Part shown: piece by piece, positions 34,364 to 42,377 of the stretch | Numbering within the stretch: the first letter of the stretch is position 1 | Layout of the letters: each line of letters starts with the position of its first letter | Assembly: GCA_965242685.1 (NCBI GenBank) | Contig: OZ251487.1 | Location: 1,488,001 to 1,552,000 of the forward strand | Length of the DNA: 64,000 nucleotides | Direction of reading: 5' to 3' | From: G965215055 sp965242685 | GTDB lineage: Bacteria > Pseudomonadota > Gammaproteobacteria > UBA4575 | The notes under the pieces: model-generated | What the model was told of the DNA's origin: nothing | The model's input: only the letters and a program-made list of their open reading frames with translations | The model's database searches: none | Translations under genes and position numbers: made by a program

Positions 34364-34665
34364 ACAAAACACTTATCGCACTACTAGCCTTCATGGGTTC
34401 TGCACTTGTATCAGTCCAAGCCGGTGAAAATGGCATGGACAGCCTAGTTTGTGAGACAGTCTTAGATATGAGTGGATCGGGTAGGTCTTGGCATATGGAG
34501 CGTTTCTGTTCCCATCATAGAATACCAAATGATTTATGGCGTTCCCTAAAGTGCATGGATGATAGATGCAATGTAGTACAGGATGAACGGACAGGCGATA
34601 AATTTACATACGGGGAATTACCAGATAGGCCTATAGGGCATGGATACCTACACGACCATCAATGA
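34360..34665 (+). CDS. Small secreted CSHH-family protein 3
   Basis: The 101-residue protein has a signal peptide (MNKTLIALLAFMGSALVSVQA), then a mature part with SWHMERFCSHH, LKCMDDRC, RTGDKFTYG and a C-terminal GHGYLHDHQ. The core matches the two upstream genes; an extra Cys occurs near the mature N-terminus (LVCETVL). Pairs of Cys and His-rich ends suggest metal binding in the periplasm. It is coupled to gene 2 by a four-base overlap. Confidence 0.7.
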   Translation: MNKTLIALLAFMGSALVSVQAGENGMDSLVCETVLDMSGSGRSWHMERFCSHHRIPNDLWRSLKCMDDRCNVVQDERTGDKFTYGELPDRPIGHGYLHDHQ

Positions 34666-34730
34666 AACAAGATAAGCGCGACCACTCAAGCACTGTTGCA
34701 CCAACTTCGGGGAATGTGATAAAGTGCCAT

Positions 34731-34818
34731 TGTTTTGTATTTCCATCACAAAACAGCGGGCATGATGGAAATTAGCCTCTTCATTGTGCCCGCACACGTG
34801 AACGGGGGCGTTTTTTTT
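34731..34818 (+). terminator. Back-to-back hairpins with a T8 tract
   Basis: TGTTTTGT (34731-34738) pairs with ACAAAACA (34748-34755), and immediately after, GCGGGCA (34756-34762) pairs with TGCCCGC (34787-34793). A T8 run follows at 34811-34818. The second right arm could instead pair (with one mismatch) with GGGGGC just before the T-run. This may be the terminator of the CSHH genes, or an attenuator before the His-rich gene. No gene is recognised between 34666 and 34982. Confidence 0.5.
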
Positions 34819-34982
34819 GACTAATCTCCTTTTAGCGTCCCCTTCACTTTCAAATAATCCGGTAACCAATCCCCGAACACCGCATAAAACCTATAGCCGC
34901 AATTCCCACACCTGATTTTTACTTTCACTTCAAAAGTTGCAATAATCTATCCGAATGTCACCAGGCGATTTAGGGGGTATAC

Positions 34983-35294
34983 GTGAACAAAATTATTAAA
35001 GTATTACTAACCGTTGCCCTTGCCGGCATTGCGATATATTTAGTTCTAACTCTGTTGGGTCTCGTGCCTATGATAGGTACGGAACACTATCATGCAGATA
35101 CGGAACATCATCACTCAGATATGGAACATCATCACTCAGATACGGAACATCACTCAGACACGGAACACCATCCAGATACGAAACATCATCACTCAGACAC
35201 GGAACACCATCCAGATACGAAACATCATCACTCAGATATGGAACACCATCCAGATACGGAACACCATCACTCAGACACGGAACATAATCATTGA
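34983..35294 (+). CDS. Membrane-anchored histidine-rich repeat protein
   Basis: A GTG start preceded by AGGGGG gives a 103-residue protein. Residues 1-31 form a membrane anchor (KVLLTVALAGIAIYLVLTLLGL). The remaining 70 residues are tandem repeats of a D-T/M-E/K-H-H-H/P-S/D unit, very rich in His, Asp and Glu. Such tails bind Ni, Zn, Co or Cu in storage or resistance proteins. The DNA is equally repetitive, so length may vary between strains. It closes the cassette of CSHH-family genes and supports a metal-related role for it. Confidence 0.72.
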   Translation: MNKIIKVLLTVALAGIAIYLVLTLLGLVPMIGTEHYHADTEHHHSDMEHHHSDTEHHSDTEHHPDTKHHHSDTEHHPDTKHHHSDMEHHPDTEHHHSDTEHNH

Positions 35295-35397
35295 AGCAGA
35301 AACACGCACCGATCACCCTGAATTATCATAAAGACAAATAATTAACCGATTTTCTTATAATTCCTCAATTCCTGGTATCACGTCTGAAAATCACAGG

Positions 35398-35545
35398 TAA
35401 AGCCTTGCCCGGATAAAAAAATTATCGGCACTTGAGGGGCGTGAGGGCGTCTGTAAGCCATCGCAGGTTTTGACCTGTTGAGGCAATACGCATATGGTGT
35501 TTGTGAACATAAGAGGAAGGGAAGGCAATGGACATCAACAGCGTC
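35398..35545. repeat. Direct repeat, right copy (cassette boundary)
   Basis: A second copy of the sequence at 33062-33196. It begins at the codons that encode the DUF3301 C-terminus (aagccttgcccggataa) and ends inside the first codons of the 35528 gene. It contains the same leader and ribosome-site region (gtgtttgtgaacataagag), so both downstream membrane genes probably share the same expression signals. The duplicated DUF3301 tail is not part of any gene here. Confidence 0.88.
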
Positions 35546-35818
35546 TTTGGTTTACTGCAACAACATGGGCTTGGGCTAATCTTGCTGTTCATGGCGGGCT
35601 ATCTGATATTACAAATTAAGACACTCACAAACAGAATGGACAAGCATGAACAACAGTGTGATAAGTGGCGGGATAGAGTGTCCGACACCATTGACAAAAT
35701 CAAAGACGAAGTGACTGAGATAAAAAGCAGACTATCACGCATAGAAGCGAAGCAGAAACACACACAACACAATCACCAGGCTATTTACTTTAGAGGGGGT
35801 AGGGTATCAACAAGCTAG
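35528..35818 (+). CDS. Single-span membrane protein with coiled coil
   Basis: The 96-residue protein has a membrane span near residues 14-30 (LGLILLFMAGYLILQI) followed by a charged coiled coil (NRMDKHEQQCDKWRDRV, then EVTEIKSRLSRIEAK). Its leader and first codons are a copy of those of the 33179 gene, and the coiled-coil pattern recurs in the 52839 gene. The layout recalls small phage-type or holin-associated proteins, but nothing shows that. Its stop lies inside the putative start region of the next small gene. Confidence 0.6.
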   Translation: MDINSVFGLLQQHGLGLILLFMAGYLILQIKTLTNRMDKHEQQCDKWRDRVSDTIDKIKDEVTEIKSRLSRIEAKQKHTQHNHQAIYFRGGRVSTS

Positions 35819-35844
35819 TTAAAACATTACTAATCATTATCCTT

Positions 35845-36030
35845 GTGTGTGTGGTGATATGGGTGGTAGTGCATACCTTGTTATTCTTGGCAGGGGTGGG
35901 GCTTGCTACTTGGTTCGCTGCTTGGCTTGTCGGTACAGGTGCTATGGTTGTAGTTTGGACGGTTTCCGTGTTAATCCTAACTGCTATTGCGATTGCCATT
36001 GCCTTATTCGCTTTTAATAACACAGGCTAA
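35845..36030 (+). CDS. Small hydrophobic protein with two membrane spans
   Basis: The frame from the GTG at 35845 gives 61 residues that are almost entirely hydrophobic, with two membrane spans. In the same frame, 13 codons upstream, an ATC at 35806 begins INKLVKTLLIIIL. That aligns with the start of the His-rich protein (MNKIIKVLLTVAL) and sits behind a matching GGGGGTA leader. So the real N-terminus may be the non-standard ATC, or this may be a duplicate whose start codon was lost. Expression is uncertain. Confidence 0.45.
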   Translation: MCVVIWVVVHTLLFLAGVGLATWFAAWLVGTGAMVVVWTVSVLILTAIAIAIALFAFNNTG

Positions 36031-36185
36031 AAATACCTGACTACAACATCCTGAGAGACGCAGGAAGGCGCATATCTCACCACCAGCCCGCCCCAAATCC
36101 CAATTCACGCGCGCCAGGACGTGCAACACTCTTTGGCGATAAAGTAAAATCCCCCGACTATTTTTTATCCATTATCCGCAAAAAA

Positions 36186-37241
36186 ATGGCCCATCGCGTA
36201 CAACTCAAGTCCGGCGCCCGTTCCTTCACCGCCGAGGAGCACGAATCCATCCTGGATGCCGCCATCCGTGCCGGCGTGCCGTTGGACTACGGTTGCAGCA
36301 ACGGCAACTGTGGCCTCTGCAAGGCGCGCGTTGTAAGCGGCGCCACCAAACCCTTGCACCGCCACGACTTCGTCATTCGTCACGCCGAAAAACTACAAGG
36401 CTATGCCCTGATGTGCTCCACCGCCTGTCGCGGCGACCTGGTGATCGACGCCGAAATAGCCGAAGACGTCACCGCCATACCGGTACAGAACCTGCGCGTG
36501 AAAGTACGCAAGATCGACCGCGTCGGCGACGAACTGGTGGTCATCACCACCCAGATCTCGCGCGCCGTGCGATTGCGATTCGTCGCCGGCCAATACATGA
36601 AAGTCCACGACGACCACGGACATTCGCACGACTACGCCATCGCCAGTTGCCCCTGCGACGAAAAACGCCTCGAATTTCACGTGCGCAAACTGCATCGGGA
36701 CGCCTTCTCGGAGCGGGTCTTCACGCGCCTGCGCGTTGGCGACTGGCTCAACGTAAACGGCCCCTACGGCGACTTCGTCATCCATGAAGACCGCGACAAC
36801 CCACTGGTCATGATCGCCTTTGACACCGGCTTTGCCGCCGTCAAAAGCCTGCTGGAGCACGTCACCGCCCAGGACAACGAACGCGTGATCTTCCTCTACT
36901 GGCTGGCATGCGGCGAAGACGGCCTATATCTCGACAACCTATGCCGTTCCTGGAACGATGCCCTCGACCAAATGAGCTACCTGCCGATCCGCCTGTCGCG
37001 GCGCGCCGGCGAGATCGTCGACAGCCGGTACGAAGGCATGAGCATGATAGAGGAGGAACTATCCGCCTCGTTGCACCGTGTCGATCACCTCAAAGACGCC
37101 GACACCTACATCGTCTCCCCTCAACCCGTCGCCGAACTTGTGCGACAATTACTCGTACAGAGAGGATTTCAACCGCAACAGATTCACCATGAACCGATAC
37201 GCGGCAACTCCAATCTAAAGTGCATTCACCCCCCGGACTAA
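36186..37241 (+). CDS. [2Fe-2S] ferredoxin-FAD/NAD(P) reductase (AscD/phenol-hydroxylase-reductase type)
   Basis: The 351-residue protein has an N-terminal plant-type [2Fe-2S] ferredoxin with C37, C42, C45 and C77, an FAD domain (near residue 155, RPYS-like segment HDYAIASCP) and an NAD(P) domain to the end. This architecture is that of CDP-6-deoxy-delta-3,4-glucoseen reductase-like proteins and of oxygenase reductases. No oxygenase partner is adjacent, so the acceptor is unknown. A Cys-rich gene starts 16 bp after its stop. Confidence 0.85.
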   Translation: MAHRVQLKSGARSFTAEEHESILDAAIRAGVPLDYGCSNGNCGLCKARVVSGATKPLHRHDFVIRHAEKLQGYALMCSTACRGDLVIDAEIAEDVTAIPVQNLRVKVRKIDRVGDELVVITTQISRAVRLRFVAGQYMKVHDDHGHSHDYAIASCPCDEKRLEFHVRKLHRDAFSERVFTRLRVGDWLNVNGPYGDFVIHEDRDNPLVMIAFDTGFAAVKSLLEHVTAQDNERVIFLYWLACGEDGLYLDNLCRSWNDALDQMSYLPIRLSRRAGEIVDSRYEGMSMIEEELSASLHRVDHLKDADTYIVSPQPVAELVRQLLVQRGFQPQQIHHEPIRGNSNLKCIHPPD

Positions 37242-37257
37242 ATGACGGGATTGAACG

Positions 37258-37680
37258 ATGAACGACCACAAATGCAGCTTTGTCGCCACCCTGATAAAAG
37301 ACGACTTTGCGTGTCAATGCGCGCATCACGTCACCCGCCGCGGCGGGCCCGATATCGCCTGCTCATCGGCCACCGCCAGCGACCGCTGTCAAGCCCTGCT
37401 CAACAAATTCAAACAAGCCGGACTGCCCGCATTTGACGCCAAAGACGACCTGCTGGAGACCCCGCACAGCGTATTCGCCAAAATCCAGTTTGGCGGCCTG
37501 TTGGGGATGGCGCAAGATATTAGCGAGACCAGCGCCGTGCAACGTGTCGACAACATATTCCAACTGATCGAACAGGCGTTACAACGTCACGGCACAATGG
37601 ACGGCATCCCATGTCAACGATATGCTTCCGCCATGAAGCAATATAAAATCCAGCGAAGAAGCAGGAAAAAACCGAAATAA
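37258..37680 (+). CDS. Cys-rich hypothetical protein, paralogue of the 5543-5992 gene
   Basis: The 140-residue protein has C7, CQC near residue 20, ACSS near 38 and RC near 46. A KIQFGGLLGMAQD block follows near 77. This is the same order as in the 149-residue protein at 5543. The C-terminus is basic. A role in metal or Fe-S binding is plausible from the cysteines and from the flavin/Fe-S reductase gene just upstream, but no known family is recognised. Confidence 0.7.
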   Translation: MNDHKCSFVATLIKDDFACQCAHHVTRRGGPDIACSSATASDRCQALLNKFKQAGLPAFDAKDDLLETPHSVFAKIQFGGLLGMAQDISETSAVQRVDNIFQLIEQALQRHGTMDGIPCQRYASAMKQYKIQRRSRKKPK

Positions 37681-37697
37681 CGCAACGAGGAGCCGGC

Positions 37698-38549
37698 ATG
37701 AGTTTCCAGACCACCATCTCGACGGACGATCTAAACGCCAACCTAAATACCGAAAATTGGTTTCTGTTTGATTGCAGATTCATCCTCAAAGACCCGCACG
37801 GCGGGCGCAAGCAATACGACCAGGGACACCTGCCCGGCGCGCAATATGCCAACCTCGACCAAGACCTGTCCTCGCCGGCGACGCCAACCACGGGGCGCCA
37901 CCCGTTGCCCGATGCAAACACCCTGATTCAAAAACTGCAATCATGGGGCGTCAACAACGACTCTCAGGTGATCTGCTACGATGACGTGTCCGGTGCCTTT
38001 GCGGCGCGCATGTGGTGGCTGTTGCGCTGGTTGGGGCATCAAGACGTGGCCGTGCTGGATGGCGGCATCGACCGTTGGGTGGCCGCCGGCCGGCCGCTTA
38101 CCACCGACGAACCGACCAAGCCTCGCGGCACATTTTCCGGTATGCCCGATGACGACCTATGGGTAGACATCGACTTCGTTCGGCAACGCCTCGCGGCCGA
38201 TGAAATTACCCTCCTTGACGCCCGTTCGCACGAAAGATTTACCGCCATCGACAAAAAAACCGACCCCGTGCCCGGCCACGTCCCCGGCGCCAACAACTAC
38301 CCGTTCGCAAACAACCTTCAAGACGGGGGAACCTTCCTGTCGCGCGAACAACTACAGGCACGCTTCGCCGCCGTATTTGCCGACCACCAGCCGCATGAAA
38401 TCATCAACATGTGCGGCTCCGGCGTCACCGCCTGCCACAACCTACTCGCCATGCACCACGCCGGATTCCCCCAAACCCGCCTATACGTCGGCTCGTGGAG
38501 CGAATGGATCAAAGATCCCGCCCGCCCCATCGCCACTGGAGAGGCGTAG
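37698..38549 (+). CDS. sseA: Thiosulfate/3-mercaptopyruvate sulfurtransferase (two rhodanese domains)
   Basis: The 283-residue protein has an inactive N-terminal rhodanese domain (ending WLRHQDVAVLDGG-like) and an active C-terminal domain with the catalytic loop CGSGVTA near residue 238. CGSGVTA is the loop of mercaptopyruvate-type enzymes, so 3-mercaptopyruvate or thiosulfate is the likely sulfur donor. It may serve general sulfur trafficking in this sulfur oxidiser. The start follows a GAGGAG site. Confidence 0.9.
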   Translation: MSFQTTISTDDLNANLNTENWFLFDCRFILKDPHGGRKQYDQGHLPGAQYANLDQDLSSPATPTTGRHPLPDANTLIQKLQSWGVNNDSQVICYDDVSGAFAARMWWLLRWLGHQDVAVLDGGIDRWVAAGRPLTTDEPTKPRGTFSGMPDDDLWVDIDFVRQRLAADEITLLDARSHERFTAIDKKTDPVPGHVPGANNYPFANNLQDGGTFLSREQLQARFAAVFADHQPHEIINMCGSGVTACHNLLAMHHAGFPQTRLYVGSWSEWIKDPARPIATGEA

Positions 38550-38591
38550 ATTTAGGAATATAGTTTATAGATACGGCTTGAAAAGGAGCTG

Positions 38592-39986
38592 TTAGGAACC
38601 CTTCGGGCCGCTGCTTTGGGATGCCTTGTTCGCGTTTCGGATAAGTTCAATCGTGCGCCCGCCCGCCGGTTCATTTGCTTGCCGTCCTCCGATGTAGCCG
38701 CTTGGAACATTCTCATAAACGGCACGCGCGGCTTCGAGCACGACGGCGTCTTTGGCAACAGCGTCTTCCGCCGCCTGGTGAAAAGCCTGTAGTGTTTGCA
38801 GGCTGACCGCTCGATGTCTGTTGACGCTTGCCAGGTGCATGTTGGCAAGCACGATGCGCCCCGACCAGACGGCCGCGGAGAACAAGATCGAAATCACAAT
38901 TACGCGCCAACCAATTCGGTATACCGCTTCCCAAGAGTTCGCGGGAGCTTCATCAACTCCGAATAATCCGAGTAATATGAACACAATGGTAAGAACCAGT
39001 GCACTCGCTGCAAGTGTTATCGTTGCCCCAAGCCACTTCTTGTTTCTGTTTTCGGCACTAGAAGCCTCTTTGTCAAACTTGTCGGTAAACACTGCGGCTC
39101 CCTCCTTACCTGCCGCAGCCCTGGCTGCTTGTAAAGTGTTCTCGGTGTCAGTTAAACGCTCTTCTACTTGTTTTTTTGTTTCCTCTATTTTCTGCAATAT
39201 TTTGGTTGCGTCCTCACTGCTGGCTTTCATGCCAGTTATCAAGCTCTCGGTGTTACCGGCACGAAGTGCTAACAGAGGTAGCCAGGGACCAATTAAATTC
39301 AGCATATTCTGAAGTCCATGCTTGAATTTTTGAACGATCTCGTCTCGTAAATCATTTGGATTGGAACCTGTCTCTGAGAGTGAAAAGGTGTCGAGTTGCT
39401 TAAAAGCCCCTTGTATATCAAGTAGAGAGTAATTAGCGCCTTTTAGTAGGGCTTCTATATCGGCTTTTATATCATTTAGTCGAGGTTTTATAACATTGGA
39501 TATTAACCTATTTTCTCTCTTTTCTCGTTCCTGTTCGTATGTATGAATATATAGGGTATCTAGGGCATTTAGGATGTCATCTATGGTCAAAAGAGGAACT
39601 TTGATGCGCAGTTTAGATGTATCATCTAGGGAGTAATTAGCGTCTTTTTTTAGTAGGGCTTCTAGCTGGTCTCTTATTGTATTTAGTGTAGTTTTTATAG
39701 TATCTAGTCGGAATGGAGCATCTTGCTTTTTTAGGAGGCCTAGGATTTTTTGAACTTCTTCATCGCTTTCGAAAAAGAAGAAATTGTTAGGGAGGATATC
39801 AAGCGGGAGTGTGTCGTCTATTTCCCCCACCAGCCAGAATATAGTTTCTATTTCTGTTTCTATCTCCTTAAAATTTATATCTCCCCACTCACGGCGTTCG
39901 ATAAGATCCTTTTCCTTATACTCGATGATGTCTTTGCATAGACTTTGAAATTCTTTTAGACGCTCTCGTTCTTCGGGGGTTGTCAT
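38592..39986 (-). CDS. Large coiled-coil protein with two membrane spans (unknown)
   Basis: The 464-residue protein is mostly helical: charged helices to residue 230, a coiled coil near 255-300, two membrane spans near 318-340 and 355-375, and a helical cytoplasmic C-terminus (LQTLQAFHQAAEDAVAKDAVVLEAARAV). No enzymatic motif is seen. Proteins of this build often occur in defence or accessory islands, and this gene opens the accessory region that carries the restriction system. The internal part is AT-rich compared with flanking genes, a sign of transfer. Function unknown. Confidence 0.62.
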   Translation of the reverse strand: MTTPEERERLKEFQSLCKDIIEYKEKDLIERREWGDINFKEIETEIETIFWLVGEIDDTLPLDILPNNFFFFESDEEVQKILGLLKKQDAPFRLDTIKTTLNTIRDQLEALLKKDANYSLDDTSKLRIKVPLLTIDDILNALDTLYIHTYEQEREKRENRLISNVIKPRLNDIKADIEALLKGANYSLLDIQGAFKQLDTFSLSETGSNPNDLRDEIVQKFKHGLQNMLNLIGPWLPLLALRAGNTESLITGMKASSEDATKILQKIEETKKQVEERLTDTENTLQAARAAAGKEGAAVFTDKFDKEASSAENRNKKWLGATITLAASALVLTIVFILLGLFGVDEAPANSWEAVYRIGWRVIVISILFSAAVWSGRIVLANMHLASVNRHRAVSLQTLQAFHQAAEDAVAKDAVVLEAARAVYENVPSGYIGGRQANEPAGGRTIELIRNANKASQSSGPKGS

Positions 39987-40044
39987 CTCCTGGACTCCTC
40001 GGTTAAATGATCAATCAATAGTACCACTCCGAAAACCTAGCACG

Positions 40045-40078
40045 AAAAAGCCTTATAAACCGCTTCCTTCGGTTTATA
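40045..40078 (-). terminator. Intrinsic terminator of the 37-aa peptide gene
   Basis: On the minus strand the perfect 9-bp stem TATAAACCG/CGGTTTATA (40054-40078) is followed by AGGC and a TTTTT run. A second GC-rich hairpin (GCGGGT/ACCCGC) lies between it and the peptide stop at 40124. Together they look like a rho-independent terminator. Confidence 0.65.
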
Positions 40079-40123
40079 CACGTGCGGGTAGCAGTTGCCC
40101 GCAACCCGCATTCACCGGAAAGA

Positions 40124-40237
40124 TCAATGAACGGTCAGGATCAGGACAAGGTTCGTGCTGGTCACGAGCAGGGACAGCGTGGCAATCGTTGAGGCAATGA
40201 TAAATTTCGTATTCTCGTCTAACTTGGGGCGTGCCAT
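40124..40237 (-). CDS. Putative 37-residue single-span membrane peptide
   Basis: On the minus strand an ATG at 40237, eight bases after AGGAG, opens 37 codons (MARPKLDENTKF then a hydrophobic run IIASTIATLSLLV) and ends TGA at 40124-40126, followed by a strong terminator. The charged N-terminus plus one span is typical of small regulatory membrane peptides. Ribosome site, size and terminator make it credible although it is very short. No relation to the other 37-residue peptide (6781) is seen. Confidence 0.55.
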   Translation of the reverse strand: MARPKLDENTKFIIASTIATLSLLVTSTNLVLILTVH

Positions 40238-40368
40238 TTTTCGGACTCCTGTTTGGGTATAAAGGCTGCTTTTTGCAGTGGTTACGTAAGTTATTTTACA
40301 ATGGCCGACAATTATGACTTAAAGTAATGTTCAAGGTCACTTCCGGCACCGAAAAGGAGATACCCTAC

Positions 40369-40980
40369 ATGACCGTCGTCACCAACGAAACCGAATTACG
40401 CGCCGTCTATCCCCACCCCGCCGCCCGTGCCGCCCAGAAAGTCATCACCTACCTGGACGCGCACTGCAAAAACTTCATCGCCATGTCGCCCTTCTGCGTG
40501 CTCAGTTCCGCGAATGCGGACGGCCAGGCCGACGCCTCGCCAAGAGGCGATCCGCCCGGGTTTGTAAAAGTGCTGGACGACCGCACACTGCTGCTGCCCG
40601 ACCGACCGGGCAACAACCAGATAGACATGCTTCAAAACATCATTAAAAATCCCGGTGTCGGCCTGCTTTTCTTCGTGCCCGGGATGAACGAGACGCTACG
40701 CGTAAAAGGCCGGGCCGAGATCGTCACCGCCGAAGACCTGTTGACGCCCCTGACCATAAAGGGCAAGCCGCCGTCCTCCGGCCTACGCATCACCGTCGAG
40801 GAAGCCTTTCTGCACTGCGGCCGTTCGCTGCTACGCTCGCGCCTGTGGGATCCCGAAGTACAGATCGACCGCTCCACCTATCCCACCTACGGACAGGTAC
40901 TCGCCGACCAGATCAAAGGGGCATCTGCCAAAGAGATCGACAAATCCGAAGACGAAGCCAACCGGCATAAACTCTACTGA
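40369..40980 (+). CDS. Pyridoxamine 5'-phosphate oxidase-family flavoprotein (MSMEG_1061-like)
   Basis: From the ATG at 40369, which follows an AAGGAG site better than the upstream ATG at 40327, the protein has about 203 residues. It shows the FMN split-barrel features of the PPOX family: FCVLSSANADGQADASPRGDPPGFV, then LLPDRPGNN and GLLFFVPGMNETLRVKGRAEI. This subfamily is an FMN- or F420-type oxidoreductase of unknown substrate. It is divergent from the 37-residue peptide gene. Confidence 0.85.
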   Translation: MTVVTNETELRAVYPHPAARAAQKVITYLDAHCKNFIAMSPFCVLSSANADGQADASPRGDPPGFVKVLDDRTLLLPDRPGNNQIDMLQNIIKNPGVGLLFFVPGMNETLRVKGRAEIVTAEDLLTPLTIKGKPPSSGLRITVEEAFLHCGRSLLRSRLWDPEVQIDRSTYPTYGQVLADQIKGASAKEIDKSEDEANRHKLY

Positions 40981-41017
40981 GCGGGTCTTTCCCCCTTCTC
41001 ATCGGGAGAAACAATAA

Positions 41018-41341
41018 ATGAAACGAGATAATGACTATATGATCGACCTGCTGAAGGACTTTGAAAAAAGTGATATGGATATAGTTCCATATCCTCGAAC
41101 TTTTGAGAGTGATCCAAAATTACACCACCACCTCAAATTATTATGTGATGAAGAATTCATCGAAAAAATAGGAAAGCATGGGTTTCGTATAACAAAGTGG
41201 GGCCACGACTTTCTTGACAACATAGATAAAGGCCGCTTAGAGAATATAAAAGACACGTTGAAGGAAGAATACGGGAGCACTCCTCTGGAAATAATTTCTT
41301 CACTCGGATTGAAAATCATAAAATCAAAATTAGGTTTATAG
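41018..41341 (+). CDS. DUF2513 family protein
   Basis: The 107-residue protein begins MKRDNDYMIDLLKDFEK and has DPKLHHHLKLLCDEEFI and the RITKWGHDFLDNI block near residue 65, all matching DUF2513, a family common in phages, prophages and defence islands and thought to be a winged-helix-like DNA-binding or regulatory protein. Its AT-rich composition differs from the flanking PPOX gene and supports horizontal origin. Confidence 0.82.
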   Translation: MKRDNDYMIDLLKDFEKSDMDIVPYPRTFESDPKLHHHLKLLCDEEFIEKIGKHGFRITKWGHDFLDNIDKGRLENIKDTLKEEYGSTPLEIISSLGLKIIKSKLGL

Positions 41342-41522
41342 TAGACGGAATATTAAGAAAGAAAGCCCCGCATCATCGTGCTATACCTATAAGAACAAGA
41401 TTCTTTCTCTAGTGGCTAGAAACACCAAGCGAGCTAGAGGCATCTGCATCGCTACAATGCCGAGTTTGAGTTATGGTAGGATAAGGAAGTAGCGTAGACT
41501 TTCCCCCACAGGACGGGAAAAA

Positions 41523-42377
41523 ATGGCAAAGCCAATCAAAATTACAGTCGGAGCAAGAGATACTGGTGGGCAGGATGCGCCAACAGTAGGAGACTTATTG
41601 AGCCAAATTCAAGATTGTGTTTCCGTCCTCCAGAGGGTAGAGGAAGCTGCCACGGGAGATGATGCAGCACTTGTGTGGCGTGTCACAAACGTCACCAAAA
41701 ATTCCCCTTTTACTTTTGAGATCACGCCTTCCGCACAGATATTTGGCATGAACATAGATCATCGTGCTGCAAAAATAGTGGCGACCACGGCCGAGGGATT
41801 GGATCAGATCAGAAAAAGAGGTGAACGTCCACCCTACTTCACTGATGCGGCTATAAATGATGCTAAGAAAATCAATTCTCGCCTCATAAATGGTTTAGCA
41901 GAAACAAACTTGGATTTCTCTGCCTACGAGAATGCCCCCCGGCTTGTGATCACCCCTCAGGTTGCAGAGCGCACGATTCAAAACATTTCTAAAATAAAAC
42001 CTGTACCCGCAAAACATAGGGAATTAGGTGCGATAGAAGGGTTTATTGTCCGCGTTGAACTCGATGGATTCGGCAGGCCGTTGGTATGGATCCGATCCAG
42101 GCTGGACCAACAAATTATTAAATGCGTCGCCGTCGAGGGCGGTCTTCAACAAATAGGGGATTACCGAGTTGCCGAAGTCTTAAAAGGAATGAGAGTTCGG
42201 GTAAACGGACTCATCCGATATAAAAATCCAGAGCAAGTAGAGAGTATAGAAGTTGAAAACATCCAAGTATTCAAACCGGATAGCGAACTGCCCGACAGCC
42301 ATTCCATCGTGTCTCCAAATTTTACTTCCGGCGTGGAAGCCTCTGCCTATTTAGAGGCATTGAGAGAGGATGGCTAA
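41523..42377 (+). CDS. Hypothetical protein coupled to a PIN-domain gene
   Basis: The 284-residue soluble protein begins MAKPIKITVGARDTGG and has an N-terminal alpha/beta region, a basic middle (residues 140-180) and a beta-rich C-terminal part (IEGFIVRVELDGFG, VWIRSRLDQQIIKCVAVEGG) that could bind nucleic acid. Its last eight bases overlap the PIN gene, so the two are translationally coupled like a toxin-antitoxin pair, though it is much longer than usual antitoxins. No known family is recognised. Confidence 0.62.
   Translation: MAKPIKITVGARDTGGQDAPTVGDLLSQIQDCVSVLQRVEEAATGDDAALVWRVTNVTKNSPFTFEITPSAQIFGMNIDHRAAKIVATTAEGLDQIRKRGERPPYFTDAAINDAKKINSRLINGLAETNLDFSAYENAPRLVITPQVAERTIQNISKIKPVPAKHRELGAIEGFIVRVELDGFGRPLVWIRSRLDQQIIKCVAVEGGLQQIGDYRVAEVLKGMRVRVNGLIRYKNPEQVESIEVENIQVFKPDSELPDSHSIVSPNFTSGVEASAYLEALREDG

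Noticed and set aside
34648..34869. 73-codon minus-strand open frame in the hairpin region
   Set aside because: It overlaps two hairpins and a T-run and has no ribosome site or motif.
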